Part shown: positions 1 through 9,843 of the stretch, piece by piece
Numbering within the stretch: position 1 is the stretch's first letter
Layout of the letters: each line of letters starts with the position of its first letter
Origin: JACOND01 sp965202795
GTDB taxonomy: Bacteria; Bdellovibrionota; Bdellovibrionia; Bdellovibrionales; UBA1609
Length of the DNA stretch: 64,000 nucleotides
Direction: 5' to 3'
Assembly (NCBI GenBank): GCA_965202795.1
Contig: OZ241848.1
Span: 1,240,001 to 1,304,000, forward strand
Notes under the pieces: generated by a model
What the model was told of the DNA's origin: nothing
The model's database searches: none
What the model saw: the letters and a program-made list of their open reading frames with translations, nothing else
Program-made: the position numbers and the translations under genes

Positions 1-398
1 AAACCCGCGCATGGCCGTAAACATGCGCATGGCCGTAAACATGCGCCCAGTTTAAAACCCGCGCATTGCCATAAACCTGCGGATTATCGCCTATGCCATC
101 AACCTTTGCATGGCCGTAAACATGCGCGTGACCCTTGATTAGCGCGTTGTCCTTAACCTCTGCCCGGCCAAAAACCCAGGCCGCCTCAGTAATCTTTGCC
201 TGGCCGGAAACCTTGGCATTTTCAAAAACCCTCGCAACATGCTCAACCACCGCGCGCTCGGAAACCTCCGCCCATCCCGAAACTTCCGAACTGTCAATAA
301 CCTTCGCATAGTCTTTAACCCATGCATGGCCGGAAACTTTTGCTGAAATCTCCGCCTTGCCGGTAACCCGCGCGCTGTCTAAAACCCGCGCATAGCCC

Positions 399-412
<14 letters not shown>
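1..412 (-). CDS. Hexapeptide beta-helix repeat region, partial (runs off the left edge)
   Basis: The minus-strand frame is open to the window edge and reads as a six-residue repeat of the form A-x-V/I-x-x-x, for example AKVSGHAWVKDYAKV and GHAHVYGHAKV. Repeats of this kind usually fold as a left-handed or solenoid beta-helix and are common in surface or polymer-forming proteins. The frame has no start codon; a TAA lies directly upstream at 413-415. The prepilin-like gene just upstream ends with what look like the first turns of the same repeat (VGKNAAVCGLAQ) but in the frame that is one base off, and it stops at 399. The simplest reading is one long gene (pilin head plus beta-helix tail) broken by a frameshift between about 402 and 425. 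A sequencing error or a recoding site are alternatives. No function is assigned. Confidence 0.5.
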
Positions 413-1307
<895 letters not shown>

Positions 1308-1404
1308 GTTTAAAATGATAGCCGCGGCTGGCCGCTGAAACAAGCTTTTTTTCCAGTTCCCCGGCGGGGCAAGTGTCTCATGGCTTGAGAATAGCAGGAT
1401 TCTG

Positions 1405-1576
1405 GGAACGGCTGCGAGGCCGGCCAGATAAGCTCTGGGAAGAGACTCCTCCAGACAAGCTCGCTGTTCTGCAGATCGGAACGGCCGATAGGCCGTCCAT
1501 CGGAACAGGCTCTGGGAACGGCTGCGAGGCCGTCCATCGGAACAGGCTCCGGGAACGGCCGCGAGGCCGTCCCAGC
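1405..1576. repeat. Cluster of REP-like palindromes
   Basis: At least four copies of a short hairpin with the core GGAACGGC-[4 nt]-GGCCGTCC stand here, spaced by AGGCTCYGG-type linkers. The stems pair as ACGGCC with GGCCGT around a four-base loop such as GCGA or GATA. The same element occurs at 16.3, 18.3-18.5, 19.7-19.9, 21.2-21.4, 32.8, 33.4-33.8, 34.8-34.9 and 49.0 kb. No gene is supported here; the frames open on both strands are products of the palindromes. Confidence 0.8.
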
Positions 1577-1583
1577 AAACAGG

Positions 1584-1655
1584 TGGCCCGGGACGGATTT
1601 GAACCGCCGGCACAAGGATTTTCAGTCCTCTGCTCTACCCCTGAGCTACCGGGCC
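1584..1655 (-). tRNA. tRNA-Phe (GAA)
   Basis: The minus strand folds as a 72-nt tRNA. The 7-bp acceptor stem is GGCCCGG/CCGGGCC, the D arm is GCTC...GAGC, and the anticodon stem GAGGA/TCCTT carries the loop CTGAAAA with anticodon GAA. The T arm is GGCGG-TTCAAAT-CCGTC and the discriminator base is A. The next bases are CCT, so a full CCA end is not encoded. The gene sits inside a repeat cluster: palindromes follow its 3' end, and a tandem repeat containing a copy of its 5' end lies upstream. Confidence 0.95.
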
Positions 1656-1890
1656 CTGATTTTGATCTCCGCCTCAGCTGCCGGGCCTTGATTTTGATCT
1701 CCGCCTCAGCTGCCGGGCCCTGATTGAAAGGCCAAAAACCATCAATAAAGCTTTCATGTTTAAAATGATAGCCGCGGCTGGCCGCTGAAACAAGCTTTTT
1801 TTCCAGTTGATCTCCGCCTCGGCTGCCGGGCCTTGATTTTGATCTCCGCCTCAGCTGCCGGGCCTTTCTTCTGATCTCCGCCTCAGCCGC
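1656..1890. repeat. 32-bp tandem repeat carrying a tRNA-Phe 5'-end copy, interrupted by the 84-bp repeat
   Basis: Units of 32 bases (TTGATTTTGATCTCCGCCTC followed by AGCTGCCGGGCC) start at 1656, 1688 and 1833, with partial units at 1720, 1809 and 1865. Each unit ends in a near copy of the first 13 bases of the tRNA (AGCTACCGGGCC on the plus strand). The 84-bp copy of the prepilin 5' end (1725-1808) sits cleanly inside one unit, as if inserted. The remaining bases up to 2160 hold no supported gene. Confidence 0.85.
1725..1808. repeat. 84-bp direct repeat, copy 2 (stranded prepilin 5' end)
   Basis: Identical to 1275-1358. It carries a second copy of the prepilin-like start codon, but the frame does not lead into a pilin here. 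It is a relic inserted in the 32-bp tandem array upstream of tRNA-Phe. Confidence 0.95.
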
Positions 1891-2160
1891 TTAAATGGCG
1901 GGGCGGCGGTTTTTTCGCCTTTCGCTGGCTTTGCGGAAAAAGGGCCAACCCCCCCGGCAAAAGCAAAAAAACAGGATTCAGGCTAACCTCTTTTTTTATT
2001 CATTTCAAGCTGTGGAAAACCAGGAGCTGAAAAATCAAAGGGGGGGAGGGGGGGCTTGCCCCCCCACAAAGGCTTGACAAAAAAGCTTCCGCGCGCCATC
2101 ATGCCGGCAGAAAGCGCCGCGGGAAGATCCCCTTGAAGCCTGGCGGCGGGAAAGCCGGCA

Positions 2161-3762
2161 ATGACAATTTTTTTTTTCATTTTGAGATGGGCATGGCCTG
2201 CCTTTGCGGCTGCCGCGGCGCTTCAGCCGGCCGCCGCTTTCAGCGCGGCTTCTGAGACAGCCCAGGCCCAGCCCCCGGCGGAAGTCCTTAATTTTTCCGG
2301 TGAAGCTCCTGTCCCGGAAGCTGTCCGGCGGGCGGCCCGCTCGGTTTATCACATAACAAATAATATAGGCTTTGGAACAGGCTTTGCCGCCGGCCGCCGC
2401 CTCATACTGACCAACTTTCATGTCATTTGGACTCTTCTGGGCAAAGGCGGCTTGGATGGCATCAGCCTCAAGCCGAATCATCTTTCAGGCAGCGGGGCCG
2501 GGGGCGGGCCTTGGCCAAAAAATTTAAAGATCCGGCAGATGCTGCGCCTTTCAGCCGCCTTGGATCTGGCCCTTCTGGAGGTCAGTCATGATATGCCTTT
2601 TTATCTGACTCTGCGGCAAAGCCCTCCATCCGCAGCGGAGAATCTGTTCATCATCGGCTATCCCCAAAACTCTTTTGCTTACATAAAAAAAGCCGGGCCA
2701 GCGCAAAGCTTTTCCGGGCTTATGGCTTTTCCTGTCAATTACTTTGATCTTAGGGGAGCCAGCGGAGGCCCTGTTTTAGATGCCCGCGGGCGGGCCGCGG
2801 GGGCGCTGTTTGGATCTGACAGCTATCATGCGCTTTCCGCCGGCCTCAGCCAGCTGAAGCGCTTTGTTGAAGGGCGCGAAGGGGAGGCTTGCCAGCCGGC
2901 CGGGCCTGTGTGGGAATGTTTTTTTCAGGCCCTTAAAGCCGCTCATGAAAAAGCGGAGCGGGGGGATGCTCTTTCCCTTTACCGCCTTGGCGCCATTCAT
3001 GCCGAGGGGTTTTGGATGAAAAGCGATCCCGCCAGGGCTGCAGATCTTTACCGCGGGGCGGCGGAATCCGGCTTTGTTTTGGCGCAAAAGGCTCTGGGAG
3101 GATTGCATATTTTAGGAAAGGGGGTGGAAAAAAGCGAGTCTGAAGCCCTGTACTGGCATCGCCGGGCGGCGCTTCAGGGACACAGGCCGGCCCAGTCAAA
3201 TCTTGGCGCCATGCGTTATAATGGCGAAGGGGCGGAAAAAAGCATTCAAGCGGCGCTTAAATGGTATCGCCAGGCGGCGCGGCAGGGCTGCCCTATGGCG
3301 CAAAACAATCTGGCCAGCATGCTTTACAAAGGGGAGGGATCGGAAAGAAATTTTGAAAAAGCGGCCTTTTGGAGCCGTCTTTCAGCGGAGCGCGGCCATC
3401 GCGGCGCCCAGGCGCGCCTTGGATATATGTTTTATCGCGGGGAGGGCGTCCCGCAAAGCTCCGCCGGGGCTTTCCTCTGGCTGCAAAAAGCCGCTGAGCA
3501 GGGCCATGCCGAGGCGCAGCAGAGTCTGGGATTTATGTATTACAGGGGGGAGGGGGTGGAAAAAAACTTTGAGAAGGCGCTTTACTGGCACAGCCTGGCG
3601 GCTGATCAGGGATCCGCCCTCTCTTTATTCACTTTGGGCGCCATGCATTACAATGGAGAGGGGACAGAGCGGAATCTTAAAAAGGCAAAAGAGTTTTTTC
3701 TTCAGGCAGCGGATTTGGGCCTCCCTGAGGCGGCCGCCATATTAAAAAAACTTCCAAAATAG
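2161..3762 (+). CDS. Secreted trypsin-like serine protease with C-terminal Sel1 repeats
   Basis: The 533-residue protein begins with a signal peptide (hydrophobic up to about residue 30, with Ala-rich cleavage candidates). A chymotrypsin-fold protease domain follows, with the catalytic triad visible as His in LTNFHVIW, Asp in LDLALLE and Ser in RGASGGPVLD. From about residue 255 to the end there are seven to eight Sel1-like repeats of about 36 residues (for example ALYWHRRAALQGHRPAQSNLGAM), a solenoid that normally binds partner proteins. Periplasmic or extracellular action is likely. Codons 3-6 contain a run of ten T. The next gene starts 17 bases downstream and is probably co-transcribed. 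A second trypsin-like protein without Sel1 repeats is encoded at 39.6 kb. The substrate is unknown. Confidence 0.85.
   Translation: MTIFFFILRWAWPAFAAAAALQPAAAFSAASETAQAQPPAEVLNFSGEAPVPEAVRRAARSVYHITNNIGFGTGFAAGRRLILTNFHVIWTLLGKGGLDGISLKPNHLSGSGAGGGPWPKNLKIRQMLRLSAALDLALLEVSHDMPFYLTLRQSPPSAAENLFIIGYPQNSFAYIKKAGPAQSFSGLMAFPVNYFDLRGASGGPVLDARGRAAGALFGSDSYHALSAGLSQLKRFVEGREGEACQPAGPVWECFFQALKAAHEKAERGDALSLYRLGAIHAEGFWMKSDPARAADLYRGAAESGFVLAQKALGGLHILGKGVEKSESEALYWHRRAALQGHRPAQSNLGAMRYNGEGAEKSIQAALKWYRQAARQGCPMAQNNLASMLYKGEGSERNFEKAAFWSRLSAERGHRGAQARLGYMFYRGEGVPQSSAGAFLWLQKAAEQGHAEAQQSLGFMYYRGEGVEKNFEKALYWHSLAADQGSALSLFTLGAMHYNGEGTERNLKKAKEFFLQAADLGLPEAAAILKKLPK
2168..2177. repeat. T10 homopolymer at codons 3-6 of the protease gene
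   Basis: Ten consecutive T directly after the start codon encode Phe residues of the signal peptide. A change of one base would frameshift the gene almost at its start, which is a typical position for a contingency tract. Confidence 0.8.
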
Positions 3763-3779
3763 AAGAATTCAGCCGGCGC

Positions 3780-5333
3780 ATGTGTTTGAAAGCTCCCGCG
3801 CTTGCTGTTTGTTTGACAGCGCTGTTATCAGTTTCTCCGCCGCTTGAGGCGGCTGAGAATCCGTCTCTCTGCGCCGCCGCTTTTGACTCTTCCCCCGCAG
3901 CAGATGAAACCGGCAGGTTAGAGGAATATCAAAGAGCCAAAGAGCTTGCGCAGATGTATGTCCGGGAAATGGACATCATATCCAAAGAAGAATACATACA
4001 GTTTGTCATGGAGGAAAGGCCGGAGGGCCTTTCCCTTTCCCCTAAAAGAGATTTTCCCGATGAATTTGAAGGCTGGGATATTTTTTTGGGCCTGCCGGCG
4101 GCCGCAAAGGCTGGAGGCGGCAATGAAAGCTCTGGCCTGGAGCAGCCAGAGCCGCCGGAAAAACCCTCATCAGCGCCCCCTCCCAGAGGCGATGAAAGCT
4201 CTGGCTCGGAGCGGCCCGCGCCGCCGGAGCAAGCCTCATCAGCGCCCCCGCGCGCAAAATTGAAGCTGCCCGGTTATTTCAACAAAGAAAACTGGCTTTC
4301 TCAAAGCCAGTTTGAAAGATTTTTGGCATTTTTAGATATTCGCGCGGAAAAGGAATACGCCAGCTGGCTGGCGCGGCTCGGCATTCGCGCTGTCCCCGTC
4401 TTTCATGTTTTAGACAGCAGCCCCGGCAGCGCTGTCTTTCTGGAAGAGGAGGCTTTATGGCGGGCTGCCTTGGGCCGGCCTAAAAAGGATTTTCAGCCAT
4501 CCGGCGCCCAGCGGAATGAGGGCGCGGACACAGCGGCTTCTTTAACGGGCGCTGAGCGGGGCGCGGCCAAAGCCGCCCGCATGGAAAAATCGCTTAAGCT
4601 CCCCCGGCACCCGGATCGGTTTTATCCAGATTTTTTTTGGCGCCGCCATGCTGAAAAGATGTTTCAGCTCAAAGGCGGGCGGAGAATGAAACAGGCCGCT
4701 TTTTCCGCCAAAGACGCGCCGCCCCTGGAAGTGTTTGAAAATCTGCTGCTGAGCGCGGGCATTTTCAGAAGAAAAGACTACAGAAAATGGATCCAGACAG
4801 AAGAGGCGCAAAAAGCCGCAGAGCCTTACAGGCTTCCGTTCAGCCCTGAGCATAGCTTTCCAGGGTTTTCTTTTCAAAGCTGGGCCGCCCGGAACGGCCA
4901 AAAAACACTGGCGGATCGCGTGTCTTCCAAAGACGCGCCGTCTTTGGAGTTTTTTGAAAATCTGCTGTCTCAAAACAATATTGTCACAAGGGCAGAGTAT
5001 CTTAGATGGTTTCGGACAGCGGCTGCAAAGGAGCTTGCGCGGCCTTATAAGCTTCCGAGCAATGTGGTCAGCTGCTATCCGGGGTTTTCCTGGGCAAAAT
5101 ACGCCGCAAAAACCGCGGCGGCGGGAGGCCGGAGGATCCGCAGCAGCTTAAAAAAAGAAGATGTTCCGCCCCTGGAAATTTTCGAAAGCCTGCTTCAGCG
5201 CTTTAACATCCGAACAAAAAGGGCTTATCTTCTGAAAAGGAAGACAGAAGAAATGAGAAAAGCGGCGAGGCCTTATAAACTGCCTGTTCAGCCGCGGGAC
5301 TTTTACCCGGGCTTTAGCTGGAAGCGGTATTGA
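3780..5333 (+). CDS. Secreted repeat protein of unknown function
   Basis: The 517-residue protein has an N-terminal signal-like segment (MCLKAPALAVCLTALLSVSP). A Pro/Ser-rich duplicated stretch of about 20 residues follows (around residues 110-160, SSG/SERP-rich). The rest is a set of modular repeats, each with an acidic helix of the type PPLEVFENLLL, a segment such as IFRRKDYRKWI, and a motif A-x-PYKLP followed ten or so residues later by YPGFSW. The first module contains EFEGWDIFLGL. This pattern of a spaced Pro, a Trp and a terminal aromatic residue resembles the repeated W-motif found next to some integrases and helicases. I do not recognise a catalytic domain. The gene follows the Sel1 serine protease by 17 bases with a weak Shine-Dalgarno sequence, so the two are probably one operon, and it could be the protease's partner or substrate. 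Confidence 0.7.
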   Translation: MCLKAPALAVCLTALLSVSPPLEAAENPSLCAAAFDSSPAADETGRLEEYQRAKELAQMYVREMDIISKEEYIQFVMEERPEGLSLSPKRDFPDEFEGWDIFLGLPAAAKAGGGNESSGLEQPEPPEKPSSAPPPRGDESSGSERPAPPEQASSAPPRAKLKLPGYFNKENWLSQSQFERFLAFLDIRAEKEYASWLARLGIRAVPVFHVLDSSPGSAVFLEEEALWRAALGRPKKDFQPSGAQRNEGADTAASLTGAERGAAKAARMEKSLKLPRHPDRFYPDFFWRRHAEKMFQLKGGRRMKQAAFSAKDAPPLEVFENLLLSAGIFRRKDYRKWIQTEEAQKAAEPYRLPFSPEHSFPGFSFQSWAARNGQKTLADRVSSKDAPSLEFFENLLSQNNIVTRAEYLRWFRTAAAKELARPYKLPSNVVSCYPGFSWAKYAAKTAAAGGRRIRSSLKKEDVPPLEIFESLLQRFNIRTKRAYLLKRKTEEMRKAARPYKLPVQPRDFYPGFSWKRY

Positions 5334-5367
5334 ATCCCGGCTTTCGCGCTCATGCCGCAGGCAAAAA

Positions 5368-6498
5368 TCAAATGCCATGAAAAGCCTGGTTTAAATCAGC
5401 TTTCAGATCATCAATATGCTCAATTCCAAGGCTCAGGCGGATCAGGCTGTCTGTGACCCCGCGGCTTCCGTAAGAGCCATGAGTCATGCTCAGGGGATGC
5501 TCCGCCAGGGACTCCACAGCCCCCAGACTTTCGGCAAGAGTAAAAATCTTTAGACTCTTCAAAAATTTTTCAGCGGCCGCGCCGCCGCCTTTTATGTAAA
5601 AGCTGAGGACTCCGCCAAAGCCGGACATCTGCTTTTTGGCTGTTTCAAACTGGGGATGGGATGGCAGGCCCGGATAAATGACTTTTTCAGCCTTGGAGCG
5701 GGAGCTTAAAAACTCTGCCGCCTGGAGCGCGTTTTTTTCGTGGGCCTCCATTCTGAGGCTCAGGGTTTTTAGGCTCCTGAGCAGCAGATAAGAATCAAAA
5801 GGGGACAGGGCGGGGCCGGTGGTTTTGCTGAGAAAGCAAAGCTCCTCCCGCAGCTTTTCGCTCCGGCCCGCGATCAGGCCGCCAAGGACATCGCTGTGCC
5901 CTCCAATGTATTTTGTGGCTGAATGAAACACAATGTCAGCCCCCAGCTGGAGCGGCTTTTGAAAAAACGGGCTGGCAAAAGTGCTGTCCGCGATCAAAAG
6001 GCTCCCTGGCGGCTTTTGCCTCGCGGTCTCCTGAATGTCAATGATTTTCAGGAGGGGGTTTGTGGGGCTTTCGATCCATATCATTTTCGGCGCCGGATCC
6101 GCGGCCAGCCGGCTTTTGACCAAATCAGGGCGGGAAAAATCCATCATCTCCAGCCGGAGGCCCTGTGACTCCTTGAGGCGGCTCAGCAGGCGGACCGCTC
6201 CGCCATAAAGGTCCTCTTCGGCGAGAATCAAATCCCCCGGCCTCAAAAGCTCCGCAATCAGGCGCATGGCGGCGCAGCCTGAAGAGAGCGCGAGGGCAAA
6301 GCGGCCATCCTCCAGCTCAGCGATGCAGCTCTCCAGGGCCTTTCTTGTGGGCGTGGAAACCCTTGAATACTCAAACCCTGAATGTTTGCCCGGAGATTTT
6401 TGGGCAAAAGTGGTGGCGGTGACGATGGGAGTGACCACAGCCCCTGTGAGCGGATCGGGCGGCTGGCCGGCATGGATGGCTTTTGTCTGAAACTTCAT
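5368..6498 (-). CDS. metB: Cystathionine gamma-synthase/beta-lyase family PLP enzyme
   Basis: The 376-residue protein fits the Cys/Met metabolism PLP-dependent family along its whole length. Family landmarks are the N-terminal TKAIHAGQ, YSRVSTPTR near the phosphate-binding region, SSGCAAMR, the substrate motif IWIESPTNPLL, and the PLP lysine in HSATKYIGGHSDV. The C-terminus carries LAESLGAVESLAEHPLSMTH and LIRLSLGIEHIDDL. These enzymes catalyse transsulfuration between O-acyl-homoserine, cystathionine and homocysteine in the cytoplasm. Sequence alone does not decide between MetB (synthase) and MetC or gamma-lyase activity, so the symbol is tentative. It stands alone, convergent with the repeat-protein gene. 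Length is normal for the family (about 380). Confidence 0.85.
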   Translation of the reverse strand: MKFQTKAIHAGQPPDPLTGAVVTPIVTATTFAQKSPGKHSGFEYSRVSTPTRKALESCIAELEDGRFALALSSGCAAMRLIAELLRPGDLILAEEDLYGGAVRLLSRLKESQGLRLEMMDFSRPDLVKSRLAADPAPKMIWIESPTNPLLKIIDIQETARQKPPGSLLIADSTFASPFFQKPLQLGADIVFHSATKYIGGHSDVLGGLIAGRSEKLREELCFLSKTTGPALSPFDSYLLLRSLKTLSLRMEAHEKNALQAAEFLSSRSKAEKVIYPGLPSHPQFETAKKQMSGFGGVLSFYIKGGGAAAEKFLKSLKIFTLAESLGAVESLAEHPLSMTHGSYGSRGVTDSLIRLSLGIEHIDDLKADLNQAFHGI

Positions 6499-6767
6499 AA
6501 TATTCTGCCGCCGGCCGCTGTCTTTGGAGCCGGGGCTGGCATCTGCCGCCGAAGCCGGCTCAGGCTCCCCAAGCTCCCGCGGGGCGCGCGCGCCAAGGCT
6601 TGGAGATATAATTCCCCTGAATCTCTAACAAAAGCAAGAAAAAACTTAGGCCCCCCGCCCCCTGGAAAAGCCAAAACGGCCGTCCCAATAAACAGATCCT
6701 CCTCTGGAAAAGCCTGTGACTCCGCAGAGGATCGGGAACAATCGCCCGGCCGGCCCAGCCCGCAGGC

Positions 6768-7562
6768 TTAAACAAGCAAATACAGGCCCAGGGGAATCAA
6801 GTAAAGCGAAAAAACAAAAAACCGGCGGCGCTGAGCGAGGCGGAGCAGCAGCCGCAGGCAGAAAACTCCGCTTCCGTAAGCTGTCAAAAAAGCCACAATC
6901 ATTCCCGGCGAAAAAACAAAGCTCTGCGGGCGGGACAAAATTTCCACAAAAAGCGAGCCGGCAATGGCGGGCAGAGAGATCAAAAAACTAAAGTAAACAG
7001 AATCTTTGGGCGAAAGCCCCAGAAAAAGCCCGGCGGAGATGGTCCATCCCGACCGCGAAAACCCCGGCAAAACAGCAATGGCCTGCGCCAGGCCAATAAC
7101 AAAGGCTTTGAAAAGGCTTAGGCGCCTTAAGGGAGCGGCGGGGGCAGCGGCCGCGCGCCGCCCCCAAAAAAACAGCGACCCAAGCAAAAGCCCCGTGCTT
7201 AAAAACCCGGCGGCGGCGAAAGCCTGCCGAAAGCTTTGATCCACAAAAGGCTTTAAAAAAAAACCCGCGGCAATTAAAGGCAAAAGGGAAACAGCTGTCT
7301 GGAGCAAAAGCCGCCGCTCATGTTTCAGCGAAAACGCCAGATCTTTCAGGTCTTTAAAAAAAACTGTGAAAACAGAAAGAAGAGTCGCCCCGTGGAGGAG
7401 CAAAACAAGGCTGAGAAGATTTTGCTCCGGGGCTGGAAACAGCTGCTCCAGCAAAAGAAGGTGGCCGGAGCTGGAAACCGGCAAAAACTCCGTCAGCCCA
7501 TGCAAAAGCCCGCGCGCAAAGCCTTCTAAAAGCTCTCCAAAAAGCGCGCTCAGAACGGGCAT
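6768..7562 (-). CDS. uppP: Undecaprenyl-diphosphate phosphatase (UppP/BacA)
   Basis: This 264-residue integral membrane protein dephosphorylates undecaprenyl diphosphate, recycling the lipid carrier for peptidoglycan and other envelope polymers; the family also confers bacitracin resistance. Both hallmark motifs are present: HGLTEFLPVSSSGHLLL near residue 22 (E/QxxxE and SSSGH) and LPGFSRSGWTISAG near residue 165. Seven to eight hydrophobic segments alternate with short basic loops. The length matches the family (about 265-280). The 269 bases downstream contain a half copy of the dispersed palindrome (near 6675) and no supported gene. Confidence 0.93.
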   Translation of the reverse strand: MPVLSALFGELLEGFARGLLHGLTEFLPVSSSGHLLLLEQLFPAPEQNLLSLVLLLHGATLLSVFTVFFKDLKDLAFSLKHERRLLLQTAVSLLPLIAAGFFLKPFVDQSFRQAFAAAGFLSTGLLLGSLFFWGRRAAAAPAAPLRRLSLFKAFVIGLAQAIAVLPGFSRSGWTISAGLFLGLSPKDSVYFSFLISLPAIAGSLFVEILSRPQSFVFSPGMIVAFLTAYGSGVFCLRLLLRLAQRRRFFVFSLYLIPLGLYLLV

Positions 7563-7640
7563 TTCACACTCTGCGGATTCAGGCCCCCCGCCTCTCCGCC
7601 GCCGGCAGGTTTTTGCAGGGGTTTTTCCGCGCGGACAGGG

Positions 7641-8285
7641 TTATTTTGAGATTCCGGCGTCTTTTAAAAAAGCTTTCAGGCCAATATCTGTCAGAGGATG
7701 GTTTGCCAGCTGGCTGAAAACCTTATAGGGCATAGCGCAGACAGGGACTCCGGCTTCGGCCATCTCCAAAACATGCCCCGTATGCCGGATGCTGGCTGCC
7801 AAAAGCTTCGTTTTGAAGCCATGCTCCAAAAATATTTCGTGGGAGGCGATGGCCGCATCCGCCCCTCTATGGCCCGCATCGTCCAGGCGCCCCATAAAAA
7901 CAGATACATAAGACGCGCCCGCCTTGGCTGCCAGCAGGGCCTGGAGAGGGCTGAAGCAAAGGGTGGCGTTTGTGGCGATTCTCTCGGCGCTCAGCTGTTT
8001 GATGGCCTTCAGGCCCTCAGCAATTAAAGGAATCTTTACAACAACAGAGGGGTGAATTTTAGAGAGCTGCCGGCCCTCTTCAACCATATCCCCGGCGCGG
8101 ACCGACAAAACCTCGGCGGAAACCGGCTTGTCTCCCAGAAGCTGGCATATATCCGTAATCAGAGGTTCAAGCGGCTTTCCGGCTTTTGCCGCCAGAGAGG
8201 GGTTGGTGGTGACGCCATCCAGGACCCCCTGCTGAAAGGCCTGCCTGATCTCCCCAATGTCAGCCGTGTCCAGAAAAATCTCCAT
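7641..8285 (-). CDS. Transaldolase-like / fructose-6-phosphate aldolase family protein
   Basis: The 214-residue protein belongs to the short class of transaldolases (TalC/Fsa/MipB). It starts MEIFLDTADIGEI, has the family signature GVTTNPSLAAKAG, the Schiff-base lysine in VVVKIPL, and the segments NATLCFSPLQALLAAKAGA and SVFMGRLDDAG. Known members act either as transaldolase in the pentose-phosphate pathway or as fructose-6-phosphate aldolase, and sequence alone does not settle which. The enzyme is cytoplasmic. It lies 78 bases downstream of the divergent stretch before 8545, which has two AT-rich TTCTTAAATT-type repeats, and is transcribed in the same direction as uppP. Confidence 0.88.
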   Translation of the reverse strand: MEIFLDTADIGEIRQAFQQGVLDGVTTNPSLAAKAGKPLEPLITDICQLLGDKPVSAEVLSVRAGDMVEEGRQLSKIHPSVVVKIPLIAEGLKAIKQLSAERIATNATLCFSPLQALLAAKAGASYVSVFMGRLDDAGHRGADAAIASHEIFLEHGFKTKLLAASIRHTGHVLEMAEAGVPVCAMPYKVFSQLANHPLTDIGLKAFLKDAGISK

Positions 8286-8544
8286 ACACAGTCCATGCTT
8301 ATGGCCTTTTCAGCCAAAAGGCAATTCTTTTTCTTAAATTTTCTTAAAAAAGCGGTTTTTTGACCGGCGGAGAGGGCGCTTTTCTTAAATTTCCTTAAAA
8401 GCGGGGGCGAAAGCCATTAAAAAGCCGCTTGACTCTTTAAATCAACAGCATTATTTAACTGGCAGCCGCTCCGGGAGTTTTTTGGATCTGCGCTTCGCGC
8501 GCGGAAAAGCGCCTTGAAAGGCTGAAAGGCGGAAGGGGGGTCAA

Positions 8545-9843
8545 ATGAAATATTTTTTTCTGGTTTTTTCTGGTTTTTTTGTTTTAACGGCGGCTGCCGC
8601 CGCGGGCCAGACTCGCGGAAAGCATGCGCCAGGGCGGCAGGCTGAATTGACTGCGGCGCTTTTGAAGCGCTCTGGAAGGCCTGCGGAGGCCGCGGCGGGG
8701 CGGCCGGCTGAATTGAATGCGGCGCTTTTGAGGCGCTCGGAAAAGCCTGCTGAGGGGGGGCCGCCGGCAGCCTCCTCAGATTTTGATATAGCCCGCTGGA
8801 CATCCCGCCTTAAAGACAACTCCTGGAGAGAAAGAAAAGCCGCCCTCCATGACAAACAGCTGGCCGCGCTGCGGCAGCCAGCGGGACAAACCTTCAGAGA
8901 CGCGGTGATTGGAGCCATTTCCCTCAGGCTGGCAGACTCAAGCCAGGCTGTTCGGGCGGCGGCGGCGGAAGCCTTAAAAGACTGGGCGGCGCCGGCAGCC
9001 TCCTCAGACACAAAAACCCAGGCCCTTGCAGCTTTGGCAAAAAAACAAAAAGGGGATTCCGGCGCGGTTTTTTTAAAAAAAATAGAGCATGCCGGAGAAA
9101 TTTTTTCATCAGTTAACTTGTTTTATTTAGGCGAAAACATGGTTGCCATTGAAATTGCCCGCCCCGCATGGGTCAAAGCCGTTGAATCCGCTTATGATCT
9201 GGCTGCGGCCGGCCTGGATCCCAAAAAAAGCCTGGAGGCGCGCCTTGCAGCCGCCGGCTTTCTGGATCAGGTTTTGACGGAGCAGTTTGATCAATACATG
9301 GCTCTTATCCGAAAAAAAAGCATTCAGAGTCCCAGCTCAATGGATTCAGCGGCTGTTTTTGTGATTGAGGTTATGGCGGATTTGACTTTGCGCGGCATGG
9401 GCGCGGCAAGGGCCGCCGCCGCCGCGGCTTCCGGCTCAAAGCCGCTAAAGCGCGCCCTAACTAAAACATCAAGTCACGCTGACTTGCGGTTTTTTCAGAT
9501 GATTGAAGAATCCGCAAAGGGGGCCGGCTGGCCGAAATGGATTTATCCAAAGCTAGATCATCCAAGGCCCCGCGGCGCGGCGGAAACAGAGCTGAAAAAT
9601 TATGAAAGGCCATGGGCTGTCATCCAGCCGGCTCTTGAAAAGGGGCTTTCGCGCCCTGAGCCTCAAATCAGAAAAAGAGCGGCTGCCCTTTTGGAGCGCT
9701 TTGGCGGAATGTATCCCGCGCTTCAGGGCCGCCTAATCGCCGTTTTAGAGGCCCGCCAGGGGAAAGAGGGCAGCCACAGCCTGAAAGCCGCCATCAGGAG
9801 ATCTTTAAAGCGCCTTGGCTGCAAAAACGCCCTGCGGCGCTGA
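8545..9843 (+). CDS. Secreted HEAT-like repeat protein, unknown function
   Basis: The 432-residue protein starts with a signal peptide (hydrophobic to about residue 20, Ala-rich cleavage region). Residues 30-75 contain a recent internal duplication: the element AELTAALLKRSGRPAE recurs as AELNAALLRRSEKPAE. Next comes a helical region with HEAT-like units such as AISLRLADSSQAVRAAAAEA, and another near the C-terminus (PEQIRKRAAALLERFG-like). No catalytic motif is evident. A strong Shine-Dalgarno sequence (GGAAGGGGGG) lies about 8 bases upstream of the ATG, which fixes the start. The gene converges on the DUF6973-like gene with no gap. Export to the periplasm is inferred. Confidence 0.75.
   Translation: MKYFFLVFSGFFVLTAAAAAGQTRGKHAPGRQAELTAALLKRSGRPAEAAAGRPAELNAALLRRSEKPAEGGPPAASSDFDIARWTSRLKDNSWRERKAALHDKQLAALRQPAGQTFRDAVIGAISLRLADSSQAVRAAAAEALKDWAAPAASSDTKTQALAALAKKQKGDSGAVFLKKIEHAGEIFSSVNLFYLGENMVAIEIARPAWVKAVESAYDLAAAGLDPKKSLEARLAAAGFLDQVLTEQFDQYMALIRKKSIQSPSSMDSAAVFVIEVMADLTLRGMGAARAAAAAASGSKPLKRALTKTSSHADLRFFQMIEESAKGAGWPKWIYPKLDHPRPRGAAETELKNYERPWAVIQPALEKGLSRPEPQIRKRAAALLERFGGMYPALQGRLIAVLEARQGKEGSHSLKAAIRRSLKRLGCKNALRR

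Noticed and set aside
1373..1723. 116-codon plus-strand frame across the tRNA
   Set aside because: It reads through the antisense of tRNA-Phe and palindromes; no protein character.
1584..1890. Prophage or integrative element at tRNA-Phe
   Set aside because: Repeats copy the tRNA 5' end, but no integrase or phage gene lies on either side within the window.
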